DNA of 61,114 nt from Nitrospira sp. CG24A (GTDB taxonomy: Bacteria; Nitrospirota; Nitrospiria; Nitrospirales; Nitrospiraceae): positions 86,571 through 147,684 of the forward strand of contig NEWT02000035.1 of the NCBI GenBank assembly GCA_002869925.2, written 5' to 3'. The position numbers and the translations under genes are program-made. Position 1 is the stretch's first letter. Each line of letters starts with the position of its first letter. The notes under the pieces are model-generated. The model made no database searches and was not told the origin of the DNA. It saw only the letters and a program-made list of their open reading frames with translations. Positions 27,820 through 35,441 of the stretch are shown piece by piece.

Positions 27820-30651
27820 ATGGCCGGTCATTCCAATGCAGGAGCGATCGCTGTGCCGAACCCTCTGGACTCCAATTCATCGAGAGATCACCTCATCGTC
27901 GAGGGCGCGCGGCAGAATAATCTCAAAAATATCTCGCTCCGCATCCCGCACAATCAGGTCACCGCCATCACCGGCGTCTCAGGGTCGGGAAAATCTTCGC
28001 TCGCGTTCGACACGCTCTTTGCCGAAGGCCAATGGCGCTATGTGGAATCGCTCTCCACCTATGCCCGCATGTTTCTCGACAAGGTCAATCGACCCGATGT
28101 CGACCGGCTGATCAACGTGCGCCCCGCCATTGCGATCGAACAGAAGAACCCCATTCGCACAGCCCGCTCAACGGTCGGCACCACGACTGAAATCGCCGAT
28201 CTTCTGCGGCTCCTGTTCGCCAAAATCGGGCATCCGGTTTGCCCCGATTGCGCCATCGCTGCGCGCAGTTTTTTCCCCGACAGCGTCGTCGACGATCTCC
28301 TGACCCATTGTCGCGATGCGCGAGCGATGATTCTGTTTCCGGTCGCAGCGCCGGCGACGAAACAGGACCAAGCCTTTCTCCAATCGCTGTTGTTACGCGG
28401 ATACTCCAGATTGCAGTGCGGCAAGGAGATCCTCGATCTCCACGAGATCCAGACCCTTCCCGCAAGTAGGCCGGACCATCTGCACGTGATCCTCGATCGG
28501 CTGGTGATCCGGGAAGACAACCGATCCCGCCTGGTTGAAGCAATTGAAACGGCGTTTCGCGAGGGGGAGGGACTCTGCCGGGTAGAGGTCATCGACCAGG
28601 GACCCCGCACCTACAGCACGAATTTTCGATGCCAACGCTGTAGCCGAACATTCGAACCGATTCGCCCCGTCCTATTTTCCTTTAACCATCCGCTCGGCGC
28701 CTGTCCGGAGTGCAAAGGGTTCGGCAATATTCTGCGTTATGACCCAGACCTCGTCATCCCCGATCACAGCAAGTCGCTGGCTCAAGGCGCGATCGAACCC
28801 TGGAGTAAGCCCAGCGGCGATTGGTGGCAGAAGCAGCTGTTGCTCTCCATGAAACGGCGTGGGATCGACCTCGCCCTCCCCTACAGGGATCTACCGCAGC
28901 CTATCAAGCAGATACTCTGGGAAGGGGAAGGCAAGCTGGAGGGTGTGCGGCAATACTTCGAATACTTGGAAGGCAAGCGCTACAAGCTGCACGTGCGCGT
29001 GATGCTCAGCCGTTACCGAACGCCGGTCCCCTGTCCAAGCTGCTACGGGTCCCGTCTCCGACCGGATGCGCGCTACGTGAAGATCGCGGGCAGAGACATT
29101 CATGAGATTTCTGATTTCACGATCGAAGAAGCGAGCGTTTGGAGTACCTCCCTCGCCCTCTCTCCTTATGAAATACAGATCGCTCGCGACATCCTCCGAC
29201 AGCTGACAGCCAAACTTGGCTTTCTCCTCCGCGTGGGCCTCGGCTATCTGACACTCTCCCGTCAAACCCGCACGCTCTCGGGAGGAGAGGCCCAGCGCGC
29301 AGCGCTGGCGAATCAACTCGGCGCGCGCCTGGTCGGCACGCTCTACGTCCTCGATGAACCGACCATTGGCCTCCACCCACGCGACACCGCAACACTCGCC
29401 GGCATTCTGCGAGAGCTGGCAGTCCAAGGCAACACAGTCGTCGTTGTGGAGCACGATCGCCAAATGATGCAGGCCGCGGACTATCTGGTTGAGCTAGGGC
29501 CGTTATCCGGTGAGAAAGGCGGTGAGGTGATCTGTGCCGCGCCGCAACAAGAATTTATGGCAGACCGGCGGTCGATTACGGCGCGCTACCTGCGTGGCGA
29601 TGATGAAATAGCGATTCCACGATCCCGACGGAGAGGAAACGGGAATATTCTTGTGATCGCAGGCGCATGCGAGCACAACCTGAAAGATCTGTTCGTTCGT
29701 ATTCCGCTCGGCATGTTGGTCTGCGTCACCGGCGTGTCAGGGTCGGGCAAGAGCACGTTGGTCGAAGACACGCTCTACCGAGCCGTCGCCCGCGCCTTTC
29801 GTGTCGAGTCGCTGCCGATGGGCAAGTTTCGCGCGATTAAGGGGATCGAACATCTCACCGGCGTCAAGCTCATCGATCAGGAGCCCATCGGTCGCACACC
29901 ACGCTCGAACCCCATCACCTATCTGAAAGCGTTCGATGAAGTGCGCGCTCTCTTCGCCTCCGAACGCGATGCGCTCCGGAACGGGCTCACGCCAGGCCAT
30001 TTCTCTTTCAATACTACCGGTGGTCGGTGCGAACGCTGCGAAGGAAGCGGCGTTCAAAAGCTGGAAATGTATTTCTTCGAGGACATCTATGCGACGTGCG
30101 AAGCCTGCGACGGAAAGCGATTCAAACCTGACGTGCTCGCCATTCGCTATCGGGGGAAAACGATCCATGATGTGTTGCAGCTGACGGCGGAAGAGGCGCT
30201 GGGGTTTTTCAGCGGTTCGCCCAAGCTCACGGAAAAACTTCATCTGCTCTCGTCCATCGGACTGGGCTATCTCAGGCTCGGCCAAGCCGCCACAACCCTC
30301 TCAGGTGGCGAGGCTCAGCGGTTGAAGATCGCGTCCGAACTCAAAAACTCGTCTGCAAAGAACGGGCTTTACATCATGGACGAACCGACCACCGGGCTGC
30401 ACATCGACGACATCAAGAAACTGTTGGCCATGCTGCACAAGCTGGTGAACAGTGGCAACACCGTGGTCGTAGTGGAGCACAACCTTGACGTGATCAAGTC
30501 GGCAGATTGGGTGATCGACCTAGGCCCGGAAGGCGGCGCAGCCGGCGGACAGATTGTAGCTGAAGGGCGACCGGAGCAGGTGGTGAAGGTAGCAGCGTCT
30601 CACACGGGACGATTCCTCTCGCACGTCCTTGTTCCATCGTCAGGATCATAG
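27820..30651 (+). CDS. uvrA: UvrA-family excinuclease ATPase
   Basis: A 943-residue damage-recognition ATPase of nucleotide excision repair. Both ABC modules are complete: Walker A ITGVSGSGKSSLAFDTL and VTGVSGSGKSTLVEDTL, signatures TLSGGEAQRAALA and TLSGGEAQRLKIA, and Walker B YVLDEPTIGLH and YIMDEPTTGLH. Zinc ligands are visible at GHPVCPDC, CQRCSRTF with GACPECKGFG, and CERCEGSGVQ with CEACDGKRFKPD. I chose the ATG at 27820 because length and homology fit; the frame extends further upstream without similarity. No ribosome site is obvious. The 3' 265 bp recur twice downstream in decayed form. It may be a second UvrA; a canonical copy elsewhere cannot be checked. Confidence 0.93.
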   Translation: MAGHSNAGAIAVPNPLDSNSSRDHLIVEGARQNNLKNISLRIPHNQVTAITGVSGSGKSSLAFDTLFAEGQWRYVESLSTYARMFLDKVNRPDVDRLINVRPAIAIEQKNPIRTARSTVGTTTEIADLLRLLFAKIGHPVCPDCAIAARSFFPDSVVDDLLTHCRDARAMILFPVAAPATKQDQAFLQSLLLRGYSRLQCGKEILDLHEIQTLPASRPDHLHVILDRLVIREDNRSRLVEAIETAFREGEGLCRVEVIDQGPRTYSTNFRCQRCSRTFEPIRPVLFSFNHPLGACPECKGFGNILRYDPDLVIPDHSKSLAQGAIEPWSKPSGDWWQKQLLLSMKRRGIDLALPYRDLPQPIKQILWEGEGKLEGVRQYFEYLEGKRYKLHVRVMLSRYRTPVPCPSCYGSRLRPDARYVKIAGRDIHEISDFTIEEASVWSTSLALSPYEIQIARDILRQLTAKLGFLLRVGLGYLTLSRQTRTLSGGEAQRAALANQLGARLVGTLYVLDEPTIGLHPRDTATLAGILRELAVQGNTVVVVEHDRQMMQAADYLVELGPLSGEKGGEVICAAPQQEFMADRRSITARYLRGDDEIAIPRSRRRGNGNILVIAGACEHNLKDLFVRIPLGMLVCVTGVSGSGKSTLVEDTLYRAVARAFRVESLPMGKFRAIKGIEHLTGVKLIDQEPIGRTPRSNPITYLKAFDEVRALFASERDALRNGLTPGHFSFNTTGGRCERCEGSGVQKLEMYFFEDIYATCEACDGKRFKPDVLAIRYRGKTIHDVLQLTAEEALGFFSGSPKLTEKLHLLSSIGLGYLRLGQAATTLSGGEAQRLKIASELKNSSAKNGLYIMDEPTTGLHIDDIKKLLAMLHKLVNSGNTVVVVEHNLDVIKSADWVIDLGPEGGAAGGQIVAEGRPEQVVKVAASHTGRFLSHVLVPSSGS

Positions 30652-30707
30652 CCTGCCAAAGCCCATATCACACCATCCACACATTGCATGCCCTTCCTTG
30701 TCCCCAA

Positions 30708-30824
30708 TCAAGGCAGATGTTGCGTATCCTGACACCGCACGCAACGGTGCGTGGCATAGAGTACCTGCGCAATGATTCGGACCTTCCCGCTATCAACAGG
30801 CACGCCCTGATCACCCTCCTCAAT
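30708..30824 (-). pseudogene. Possible cytochrome C-terminal fragment
   Basis: A 38-codon stretch bounded by stops reads IEEGDQGVPVDSGK then VRIIAQVLYATHRCVRCQDT and ends QHLP. The CVRCQ is one residue from a CxxCH haem motif. It has no start codon and is most simply a gene relic. Confidence 0.2.
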
Positions 30825-30848
30825 CTACCCTAACTTGAAGATAATGAC

Positions 30849-30892
30849 TTGACATAATTCTGTACGCTATTTAGAGTATCTTCAATTACTCT
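30849..30892 (+). promoter_or_regulatory. Promoter and operator of the first toxin-antitoxin pair
   Basis: -35 TTGACA (30849-30854), 17-bp spacer and -10-like TAGAGT (30872-30877). A perfect inverted repeat AGAGTA (30873-30878) / TACTCT (30887-30892) overlaps the -10, the usual place for autorepression by an antitoxin. A GAGGAG ribosome site follows at 30895. Confidence 0.65.
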
Positions 30893-30906
30893 CAGAGGAG
30901 AAACCA

Positions 30907-31188
30907 ATGAGCATTACATCCAAAGACATCATCTCGCTGAGTCGAGCGCGCGCGAAGCTCACCGAACTGTGCGATGAAGTGCGCACCAAGGGAAGCGAAA
31001 AACTCATTACCAAGAATGGGGGCAGTTGCGCGGCGCTCATCGACGCGGACCGCTTGGACTATTACCATCGATTGGAACGAGAGCACATCCATCTCGGATT
31101 ATTGGAAGAAGCGATCAAGGGCCTCACCGACGTCAAGGCAGGCAAGACACTCAGCCTCGCCCAGCTCAAATCGCGTCATGGCCGGTAA
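30907..31188 (+). CDS. Type II antitoxin, Phd/YefM-like
   Basis: A 93-residue antitoxin-like protein. The N-terminal ISLSRARAKLTELCDEV and LITKNGGSCAALIDADRLDYY match the Phd/YefM DNA-binding fold; the acidic-to-basic C-terminal helix should wrap the toxin. Its stop overlaps the toxin start by 11 bp, so the pair is co-translated. It has its own promoter and operator just upstream. It lies between uvrA and the first decayed uvrA 3' copy. Confidence 0.8.
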   Translation: MSITSKDIISLSRARAKLTELCDEVRTKGSEKLITKNGGSCAALIDADRLDYYHRLEREHIHLGLLEEAIKGLTDVKAGKTLSLAQLKSRHGR

Positions 31189-31552
31189 GCGACCGCGATT
31201 TACTGAAAACTTCTCAGCCAATCTCACGGCCATTGAAGAGTTCGTCGCCCCACACAGCCGAACGGCATTTCATCGGTTCCTTGACCGACTCTTCGAGGAC
31301 GTCATTCCCACGCTGTGCCGGTTCCCGCAATCCGGTCGAGCGTTCTTAACCCGCGCAGTGAAATCTCCCAAAGCGAATGCGCGAACCAAAGATCTGCGCA
31401 AATTCCTCAAGCAAGGAGACGATCTGCGCGAATTCATAATGGACGACTACCTTGCGCTCTACTTGATCCGCCAGCGCCATGTGATCTTCCTCGCCGTGAA
31501 GCACCATCGGCAATTGTCATTCGACCTCAAACGATTCTGGATCGATGAATAA
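31178..31552 (+). CDS. Type II toxin, RelE/ParE-like
   Basis: A 124-residue protein from the ATG at 31178. The pattern FTENFSANLTAIEEFVAP, LTRAVKSPKANARTKDLR, FIMDDYLALYLIRQRHVIFLAVKHHRQLSFDL fits the RelE/ParE fold (central sheet ending in a strand with ILAVKH-type motif). Whether it cuts mRNA or blocks gyrase cannot be decided. The stop codon is embedded in a perfect 18-bp palindrome that should end transcription. Confidence 0.75.
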   Translation: MAGKRPRFTENFSANLTAIEEFVAPHSRTAFHRFLDRLFEDVIPTLCRFPQSGRAFLTRAVKSPKANARTKDLRKFLKQGDDLREFIMDDYLALYLIRQRHVIFLAVKHHRQLSFDLKRFWIDE

Positions 31553-31568
31553 GCGAAGGCCTTCGCTT
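31551..31568 (+). terminator. Palindromic terminator after the toxin gene
   Basis: AAGCGAAGG directly abuts CCTTCGCTT, a perfect 18-bp palindrome starting inside the toxin stop codon, followed by TTGGG. The lack of a loop makes it weak as a classical terminator; it may be a cruciform or binding site. Confidence 0.45.
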
Positions 31569-31591
31569 TGGGCCAGTCTGACTACAAACCA

Positions 31592-31863
31592 GACCACCGG
31601 CCTGCACGTCAAGGATATCAAGAAGCTCCTGGCGATACTGCAGAAGCTGGTGAACAGCGGCAATACGGTGGTGGTGATGTAACACAACCTGAATGTGATC
31701 AGAGCGCCGATTGGATTATCGACCTAGGACCGGAAGACGGCGCAGCCGGCGGACAGATTGTAGCTGAAGGGCGACCGGAGCAGGTGGTGAAGGTAGCAGC
31801 GTCTCACACCGGGCGATTCCTGGCAAGCGCGCTCATGCCGACGATACCCAGGAATGGTCGCTG
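31592..31863 (+). pseudogene. Decayed copy 1 of the uvrA 3' end
   Basis: Matches uvrA 30387-30651, from GACCACCGG to the stop. The reading is broken by TAA at GTGATGTAACACAAC (where uvrA has GTGGAGCAC) and by small deletions. A 72-bp block (31738-31809) is identical to uvrA 30534-30605 although flanks differ at many sites. The final codons resemble copy 2 (GCTCATGCC) and not uvrA. Confidence 0.85.
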
Positions 31864-31877
31864 ACCCATGTCTTTCC

Positions 31878-32297
31878 TCAAGCAAATTTTTTGACGCCCG
31901 CTTTCTTTGCAGCCTTCTGCAAATCTTCGTCGAGAGTCGCCAGGGGTAAGCCTAATCGTAAGGCCAGTTCGAGATACGAGGCATCGTACGCGGAAAGTTT
32001 GTATCGCCGCGCTAGTTGAAGGGTATCCGACAGCGCGTGTATGAATGTGGCAGTATCCACCTCAATTTCTACATCGTCCAACATCTCAAGAAATGCCCCG
32101 CTCCGAGCTTCTGTCACCAGAGCCTTTTCTTCCGCCTTAGCGATGACATTGGCCACCTCCAGTCCCCAGGTTATGGGCACACAGGCTTTGGCATCTTGCA
32201 TCGCCTCAAGCACTCTACCGGCATACGCAAGTTCTTGCGGTTTGCCATCGCCGAAAAACCACCGCATGGTCACCGAATTATCAAGAATGAAGCTCAC
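31878..32297 (-). CDS. VapC-type PIN-domain toxin
   Basis: A 139-residue ribonuclease-like toxin. The PIN acidic residues are present: D6 in LDNSVTMRW, E in LEVANVI, D in LSAYDASYLELA and D in LATLDEDLQ. Expected to cut tRNA or rRNA when not bound by antitoxin. The ATG overlaps the antitoxin stop by 4 bp. It sits between the two decayed uvrA 3' copies, on the opposite strand to them. Confidence 0.88.
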   Translation of the reverse strand: MSFILDNSVTMRWFFGDGKPQELAYAGRVLEAMQDAKACVPITWGLEVANVIAKAEEKALVTEARSGAFLEMLDDVEIEVDTATFIHALSDTLQLARRYKLSAYDASYLELALRLGLPLATLDEDLQKAAKKAGVKKFA

Positions 32298-32536
32298 GCG
32301 CGCCCCTCCTCAATGAGCTTCTTGATATTCACACCACGCACTGGATCGGCCAGCATGAACGCCTTCAGCTTTCCCACTGCCGCAACTTTGTCCCTGACCC
32401 TTGCACCTGCGCTCGGCACAAGGTCTGCAATCGCCTCCCCACGATTCGTGATAGTAAAGCTTTTGCCGGCCTTGACCTGCCGCAGTAATTCAGGAAGCTT
32501 TGTTTTTGCTTCATATGAACCAATTTCTATCTTCAT
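32294..32536 (-). CDS. Phd-like antitoxin of the VapC pair
   Basis: An 80-residue antitoxin: IEIGSYEAKTKLPELLRQV, then SFTITNRGEAIADLVP, the standard Phd/YefM opening, followed by a toxin-binding helix (VNIKKLIEEGRA). The ATG at 32536 follows GGGGAAC; the longer frame includes promoter sequence. Upstream, 32560-32585 (AGACCAGTATATAGACTAG) probably contains promoter and operator. Confidence 0.85.
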   Translation of the reverse strand: MKIEIGSYEAKTKLPELLRQVKAGKSFTITNRGEAIADLVPSAGARVRDKVAAVGKLKAFMLADPVRGVNIKKLIEEGRA

Positions 32537-32627
32537 GATGTTCCCCTGGGCTACGAAATAACTGTAGACCAGTATATAGACTAGTCCGAATGAACTCAAC
32601 GATCCCGCCGAAAGGCCATATAAACGC

Positions 32628-32882
32628 GACCGCCTGGCTGCACATCGAGGGCATCAAGAAGCTCCTGGCGATTTTGCAGAAGCCAGGAAACAGCGGCAAT
32701 ACATAGAGCGGTGGCACACAACCTAGACGCCACCGAAAAATTAGTAGATTGGATTATCGACCTAGGACCGGAAGGGGGCGTGGCTTACGGACACATTGTA
32801 GCAGAAGAACGACCGGAGCAGGTGGCGAAAGTGGTGGCCTCTCATACCGGACAATTCCTAGCAGGCTCGCTCATGCCAGTGC
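32628..32882 (+). pseudogene. Decayed copy 2 of the uvrA 3' end
   Basis: Matches uvrA from the GACCACCGG region (here GACCGCCTGG) to near the stop, broken by TAG after GGCAATACA and by a frame change. It is more degraded than copy 1 but shares with it AAGAAGCTCCTGGCGAT, GATTGGATTATCGACC and the GCTCATGCC tail, all differing from uvrA. Thus copies 1 and 2 have a common source. Confidence 0.8.
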
Positions 32883-32954
32883 TCACAACAATGGTTCCTG
32901 ACACTTTTGTTTCACCGGTTACTCGAGACAAATCGTCTGAACTCTTTTGTTTCA

Positions 32955-33413
32955 CTATCTCTTGCCAATCTTACTAGTCTCACGAAGAGGGTTGCTTGGC
33001 CTTCCTCCTTGCCAGTTCCAATTCCACGAAAACACAACCTCATCGAGAGAGAACACCGAAACATCAGGAAAGTCGTGAAGCCGCTTTCGCGCAGCATCAC
33101 ACTCTTCCTTTCTCACAAATATAGTAACGTGGTATTCCCACTCCTCGAAGATCGGGCTTAGCTTAGAGAAATGGTCCTGTAGAGGTTCAAACCAGCGGGA
33201 TTTACGCTCATCAACTCTGCTGAGTATATTTTTCTTGTCTGCGGCTGAGGTAACTTCGACTACATACACAGTGCTACTCGAGAAATCCAAAACAAGAAAG
33301 TCAGGACAACTTCCCCCTTTAGAACCATCGTAAGGGATGTTGAACTGCGCGCTGACAAATCTTTCTGGCGGACCACACAAATACCTTAGTACCGCTTCTT
33401 CGAATTGATCCAT
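32955..33413 (-). CDS. PD-(D/E)XK-like hypothetical protein
   Basis: A 152-residue protein with a core typical of restriction-endonuclease-like folds: [21 protein letters not shown]. The aspartate in PDF and glutamate in VEV fit a metal site, but the usual lysine is threonine (EVT), so activity is uncertain. An N-terminal helix ([12 protein letters not shown]) and a C-terminal half with [22 protein letters not shown] complete it. It lies beyond uvrA copy 2 and points the same way as the WYL-DnaG-like cluster, though 141 bp separate it from the third Cys/His repeat. Confidence 0.55.
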   Translation of the reverse strand: MDQFEEAVLRYLCGPPERFVSAQFNIPYDGSKGGSCPDFLVLDFSSSTVYVVEVTSAADKKNILSRVDERKSRWFEPLQDHFSKLSPIFEEWEYHVTIFVRKEECDAARKRLHDFPDVSVFSLDEVVFSWNWNWQGGRPSNPLRETSKIGKR

Positions 33414-33655
33414 CTACCCTCCTTCGTATAAAGTGCGATTCGAATTGGCCACCAAACTTTATTGGGACGGAAACATTTCCAATGTTTTCCTGTACTCTGC
33501 TGCACAATTGAATGGCGAAAATTTAATTGATCAATTGTCTCTTTTTCTCATTGTCATTGTTCATGATTCTTGTGAGGACTATTGAGACACTCGCTGCCGG
33601 TCGTAGCTGAGCCGCAGTATACACATTTACTCGCACCGCTACCATGACGATGAAC

Positions 33656-33814
33656 TTATGACGGGCCGTAAAAGCAGCCTCGGCCATAGGACGTTGAGTT
33701 GCAAAATACACAATGTTTTTCATCCACTCCACTGTGTTCGTGATGTTTGTGAGGGCTGTTGAAACAGCCGGAGCCGAACGACATGGCGTTACAAAACTTA
33801 CACTTGGTTGCCAT
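33656..33814 (-). CDS. Small Cys/His-repeat protein, possibly interrupted
   Basis: A 52-residue product with two repeats: CKFCNAMSFGSGCFNSPHKH and CVFCNSTSYGRGCFYGPS. Each has CxxC, a later C and then (first repeat) PHKHHEH, suggesting zinc binding. After the stop TAA at 33656-33658 the same frame continues VHRHGSGASK then CVYCGSATTGSECLNSPHKN and ends HEQ at 33554, a third repeat. The gene is therefore either shortened by a nonsense change or read through. The ATG at 33814 has AGGGGG six bases upstream. It starts 10 bp after the preceding gene. Confidence 0.6.
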   Translation of the reverse strand: MATKCKFCNAMSFGSGCFNSPHKHHEHSGVDEKHCVFCNSTSYGRGCFYGPS

Positions 33815-33824
33815 ACTCATCCCC

Positions 33825-34088
33825 CTACGGACGAACTCCACACTTCGCTAGAGCCTGCAATCTCAGGCGTTCCAGTGCAAGCTGCCGCTGAGTTGCTCCC
33901 TCAATCTTCATCGCCTCCTGGAATTCCTCGTCGTGATGCTCAAAGTATGTTCTACAGACAACGTGCTCCTGAATGACCGCCTTGAGCGGCTTGTTCATGG
34001 TCGCTTGGCTGAGGTCATCCCCTGTACTGACAAGTTGAATAATCAAGCTCAAGACCCATTCCATATCGGCACCCTGTACCTGTTTCAC
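33825..34088 (-). CDS. Small hypothetical protein of the DnaG-like cluster
   Basis: An 87-residue, mostly helical protein (IIQLVSTGDDLSQATMNKPLK, split as IIQLVSTGDDL and SQATMNKPLK; YFEHHDEEFQEAMK; RQLALERLRLQALAKCG). I do not recognise a family. It starts 3 bp after the DnaG-like stop and ends 10 bp before the Cys/His-repeat gene, so the three form a tight unit. An ATG at 34064 with AGGG upstream is an alternative start. Confidence 0.55.
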   Translation of the reverse strand: MKQVQGADMEWVLSLIIQLVSTGDDLSQATMNKPLKAVIQEHVVCRTYFEHHDEEFQEAMKIEGATQRQLALERLRLQALAKCGVRP

Positions 34089-34091
34089 ATA

Positions 34092-35378
34092 TCAAGAAGA
34101 CAGCGCCTGGCTCAACGGAGTTGCCGCCCTGATTGCTGCTCGCACGGCTTCGGGGCCTTGCCGCTGTAGCAATTCCGTCAGCCACCGTCCTACTGGGAGC
34201 GACAAGAGTTTTACTCGCCGATAGTCCGATCCCACTTGCTCCATGATTGCTTCAATCTCGCGGCTAGTGTCGCCCTCTACGCGACATGGAAAAATAAGGG
34301 TCTGTGCAAGCGCAAACGCCGTTCTCATGGCATATGGGTTCGGCCGGTGCCAGTCCTGAACAATATAAACCGCATTCTCTATCCCTATGCTGTGCAGCGC
34401 CACGACTTCCCACGCGGTCCTCGTTATGACGATCTCCTCGAACTTATTCAGATCCTGAGGCCATATCGGCGCAGGCACTATCAACCGCCTCAAACGTCGT
34501 TCCGAAAAAGAGGAGGTATGTTGCACCCAATGGTCTGCGGCTGAGGGATCTGAATCGACCATATTTCTGTTCGTGCAAAATCCATATTCATGGCCTTCAT
34601 GATCAACGACTGGAATAATCATGCCTTCGCAAGAGTCTTTCATCCGACCACGGGTATTCCGGAAAGTCGCTCCAGAAGCTTCAATTGCGTGAGGGCTATA
34701 TCCTTGATCGAGCAGATGGTCCAGCAGCAACTCATCCGAATCCAGAGGGGCATAGCCAAGCCCAAAGCGCTCGATAGTGTCCACCCCAATCCCCTGTTCG
34801 CTCAGCCATCTTTTTGCCACGACTCCTTCCATACGGTGACAGAGCACCTCACTGTAAAACCGTCTGGTTTCGGCCAGGATTCTCCGGTACCGCTGCCATT
34901 CAGGCACACGCCCCCGCAACTTACCGGAATCTAGCATTGAACGAAGGCCGTCGATTGCCGTGGCACAGGAACACTTCTCTGCCTTCATAAAGAAGTCAAT
35001 CGCTGAGCCGTGAGACTGACAGTTGCAGCAGTGATATGAATCATCCCTCATATAGAGGCTGTCGCTTGACGGACAAAAAGGGCAATGTGCGTAGAAGCTC
35101 AACGATTCCCCGCCTACGCCTGTTCGGTTTCCTGCGACACTTGTCAGCAAGGTGTACCACGTTGCCAACTCGATGCAATCCAAGTCATCCATCAGATTTT
35201 CCCATTGCTCAATGGCCATGAGACTCTGCGTACCACCTTTTATGCTGTCGCTGGACTGAATAACTGAAGCGTTAGAGTTGACATCACTTGCTGCAACCCT
35301 CAAAGGCTGGAATACGGGAACAATGCTGCTGAGTCCGACAGCTGCAGCAGTCTTTATGAATGTACGCCTATTGAGCAT
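34092..35378 (-). CDS. DnaG-primase-like protein with twin-arginine leader
   Basis: A 428-residue protein that starts with a Tat-type leader (NRRTFIK, hydrophobic AAAVGLSSIVPVF, end RVAAS) and then follows the bacterial primase plan. A zinc ribbon uses C99, C102, C117 and C120 (AHCPFCPSSD, SYHCCNCQSHGSAIDFF); the primase core shows RRFYSEVL, TIERFGLGYAP, LLDQGYSPHAIEASG and GMIIPVVDHEGHEYGF. The TOPRIM motif usually EGYxDVxAL reads TRTAWEVVAL, and the DxD reads DWH, so primer synthesis is unlikely. No helicase-binding domain follows. A ribosome site GGAGG precedes the ATG. It is preceded by a WYL regulator gene. Role unknown; a leader on a primase relative is unexpected. Confidence 0.8.
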   Translation of the reverse strand: MLNRRTFIKTAAAVGLSSIVPVFQPLRVAASDVNSNASVIQSSDSIKGGTQSLMAIEQWENLMDDLDCIELATWYTLLTSVAGNRTGVGGESLSFYAHCPFCPSSDSLYMRDDSYHCCNCQSHGSAIDFFMKAEKCSCATAIDGLRSMLDSGKLRGRVPEWQRYRRILAETRRFYSEVLCHRMEGVVAKRWLSEQGIGVDTIERFGLGYAPLDSDELLLDHLLDQGYSPHAIEASGATFRNTRGRMKDSCEGMIIPVVDHEGHEYGFCTNRNMVDSDPSAADHWVQHTSSFSERRLRRLIVPAPIWPQDLNKFEEIVITRTAWEVVALHSIGIENAVYIVQDWHRPNPYAMRTAFALAQTLIFPCRVEGDTSREIEAIMEQVGSDYRRVKLLSLPVGRWLTELLQRQGPEAVRAAIRAATPLSQALSS

Positions 35379-35424
35379 GGCTTCCCTCCATTTCTTGGTA
35401 TGAGAAGGAGGCTAGCACCTGCCT

Positions 35425-35441
35425 GTGACAGACTATGTCAC
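35425..35441. promoter_or_regulatory. Inverted repeat between the WYL and DnaG-like genes
   Basis: GTGACA-GACTA-TGTCAC is a perfect 6-bp-arm palindrome overlapping the WYL stop codon and 47 bp before the DnaG-like ATG. It is a candidate operator for the WYL regulator. Confidence 0.4.

Noticed and set aside
30652-32955. An integron or transposon carrying the toxin-antitoxin modules
   Set aside because: No integrase, attC-like ends, transposase or terminal inverted repeats were seen; only the uvrA 3' copies mark the joints.
33523-33732. A 69-codon minus frame overlapping the Cys/His-repeat gene
   Set aside because: The overlapping frame encodes conserved CxxC repeats; this one does not.
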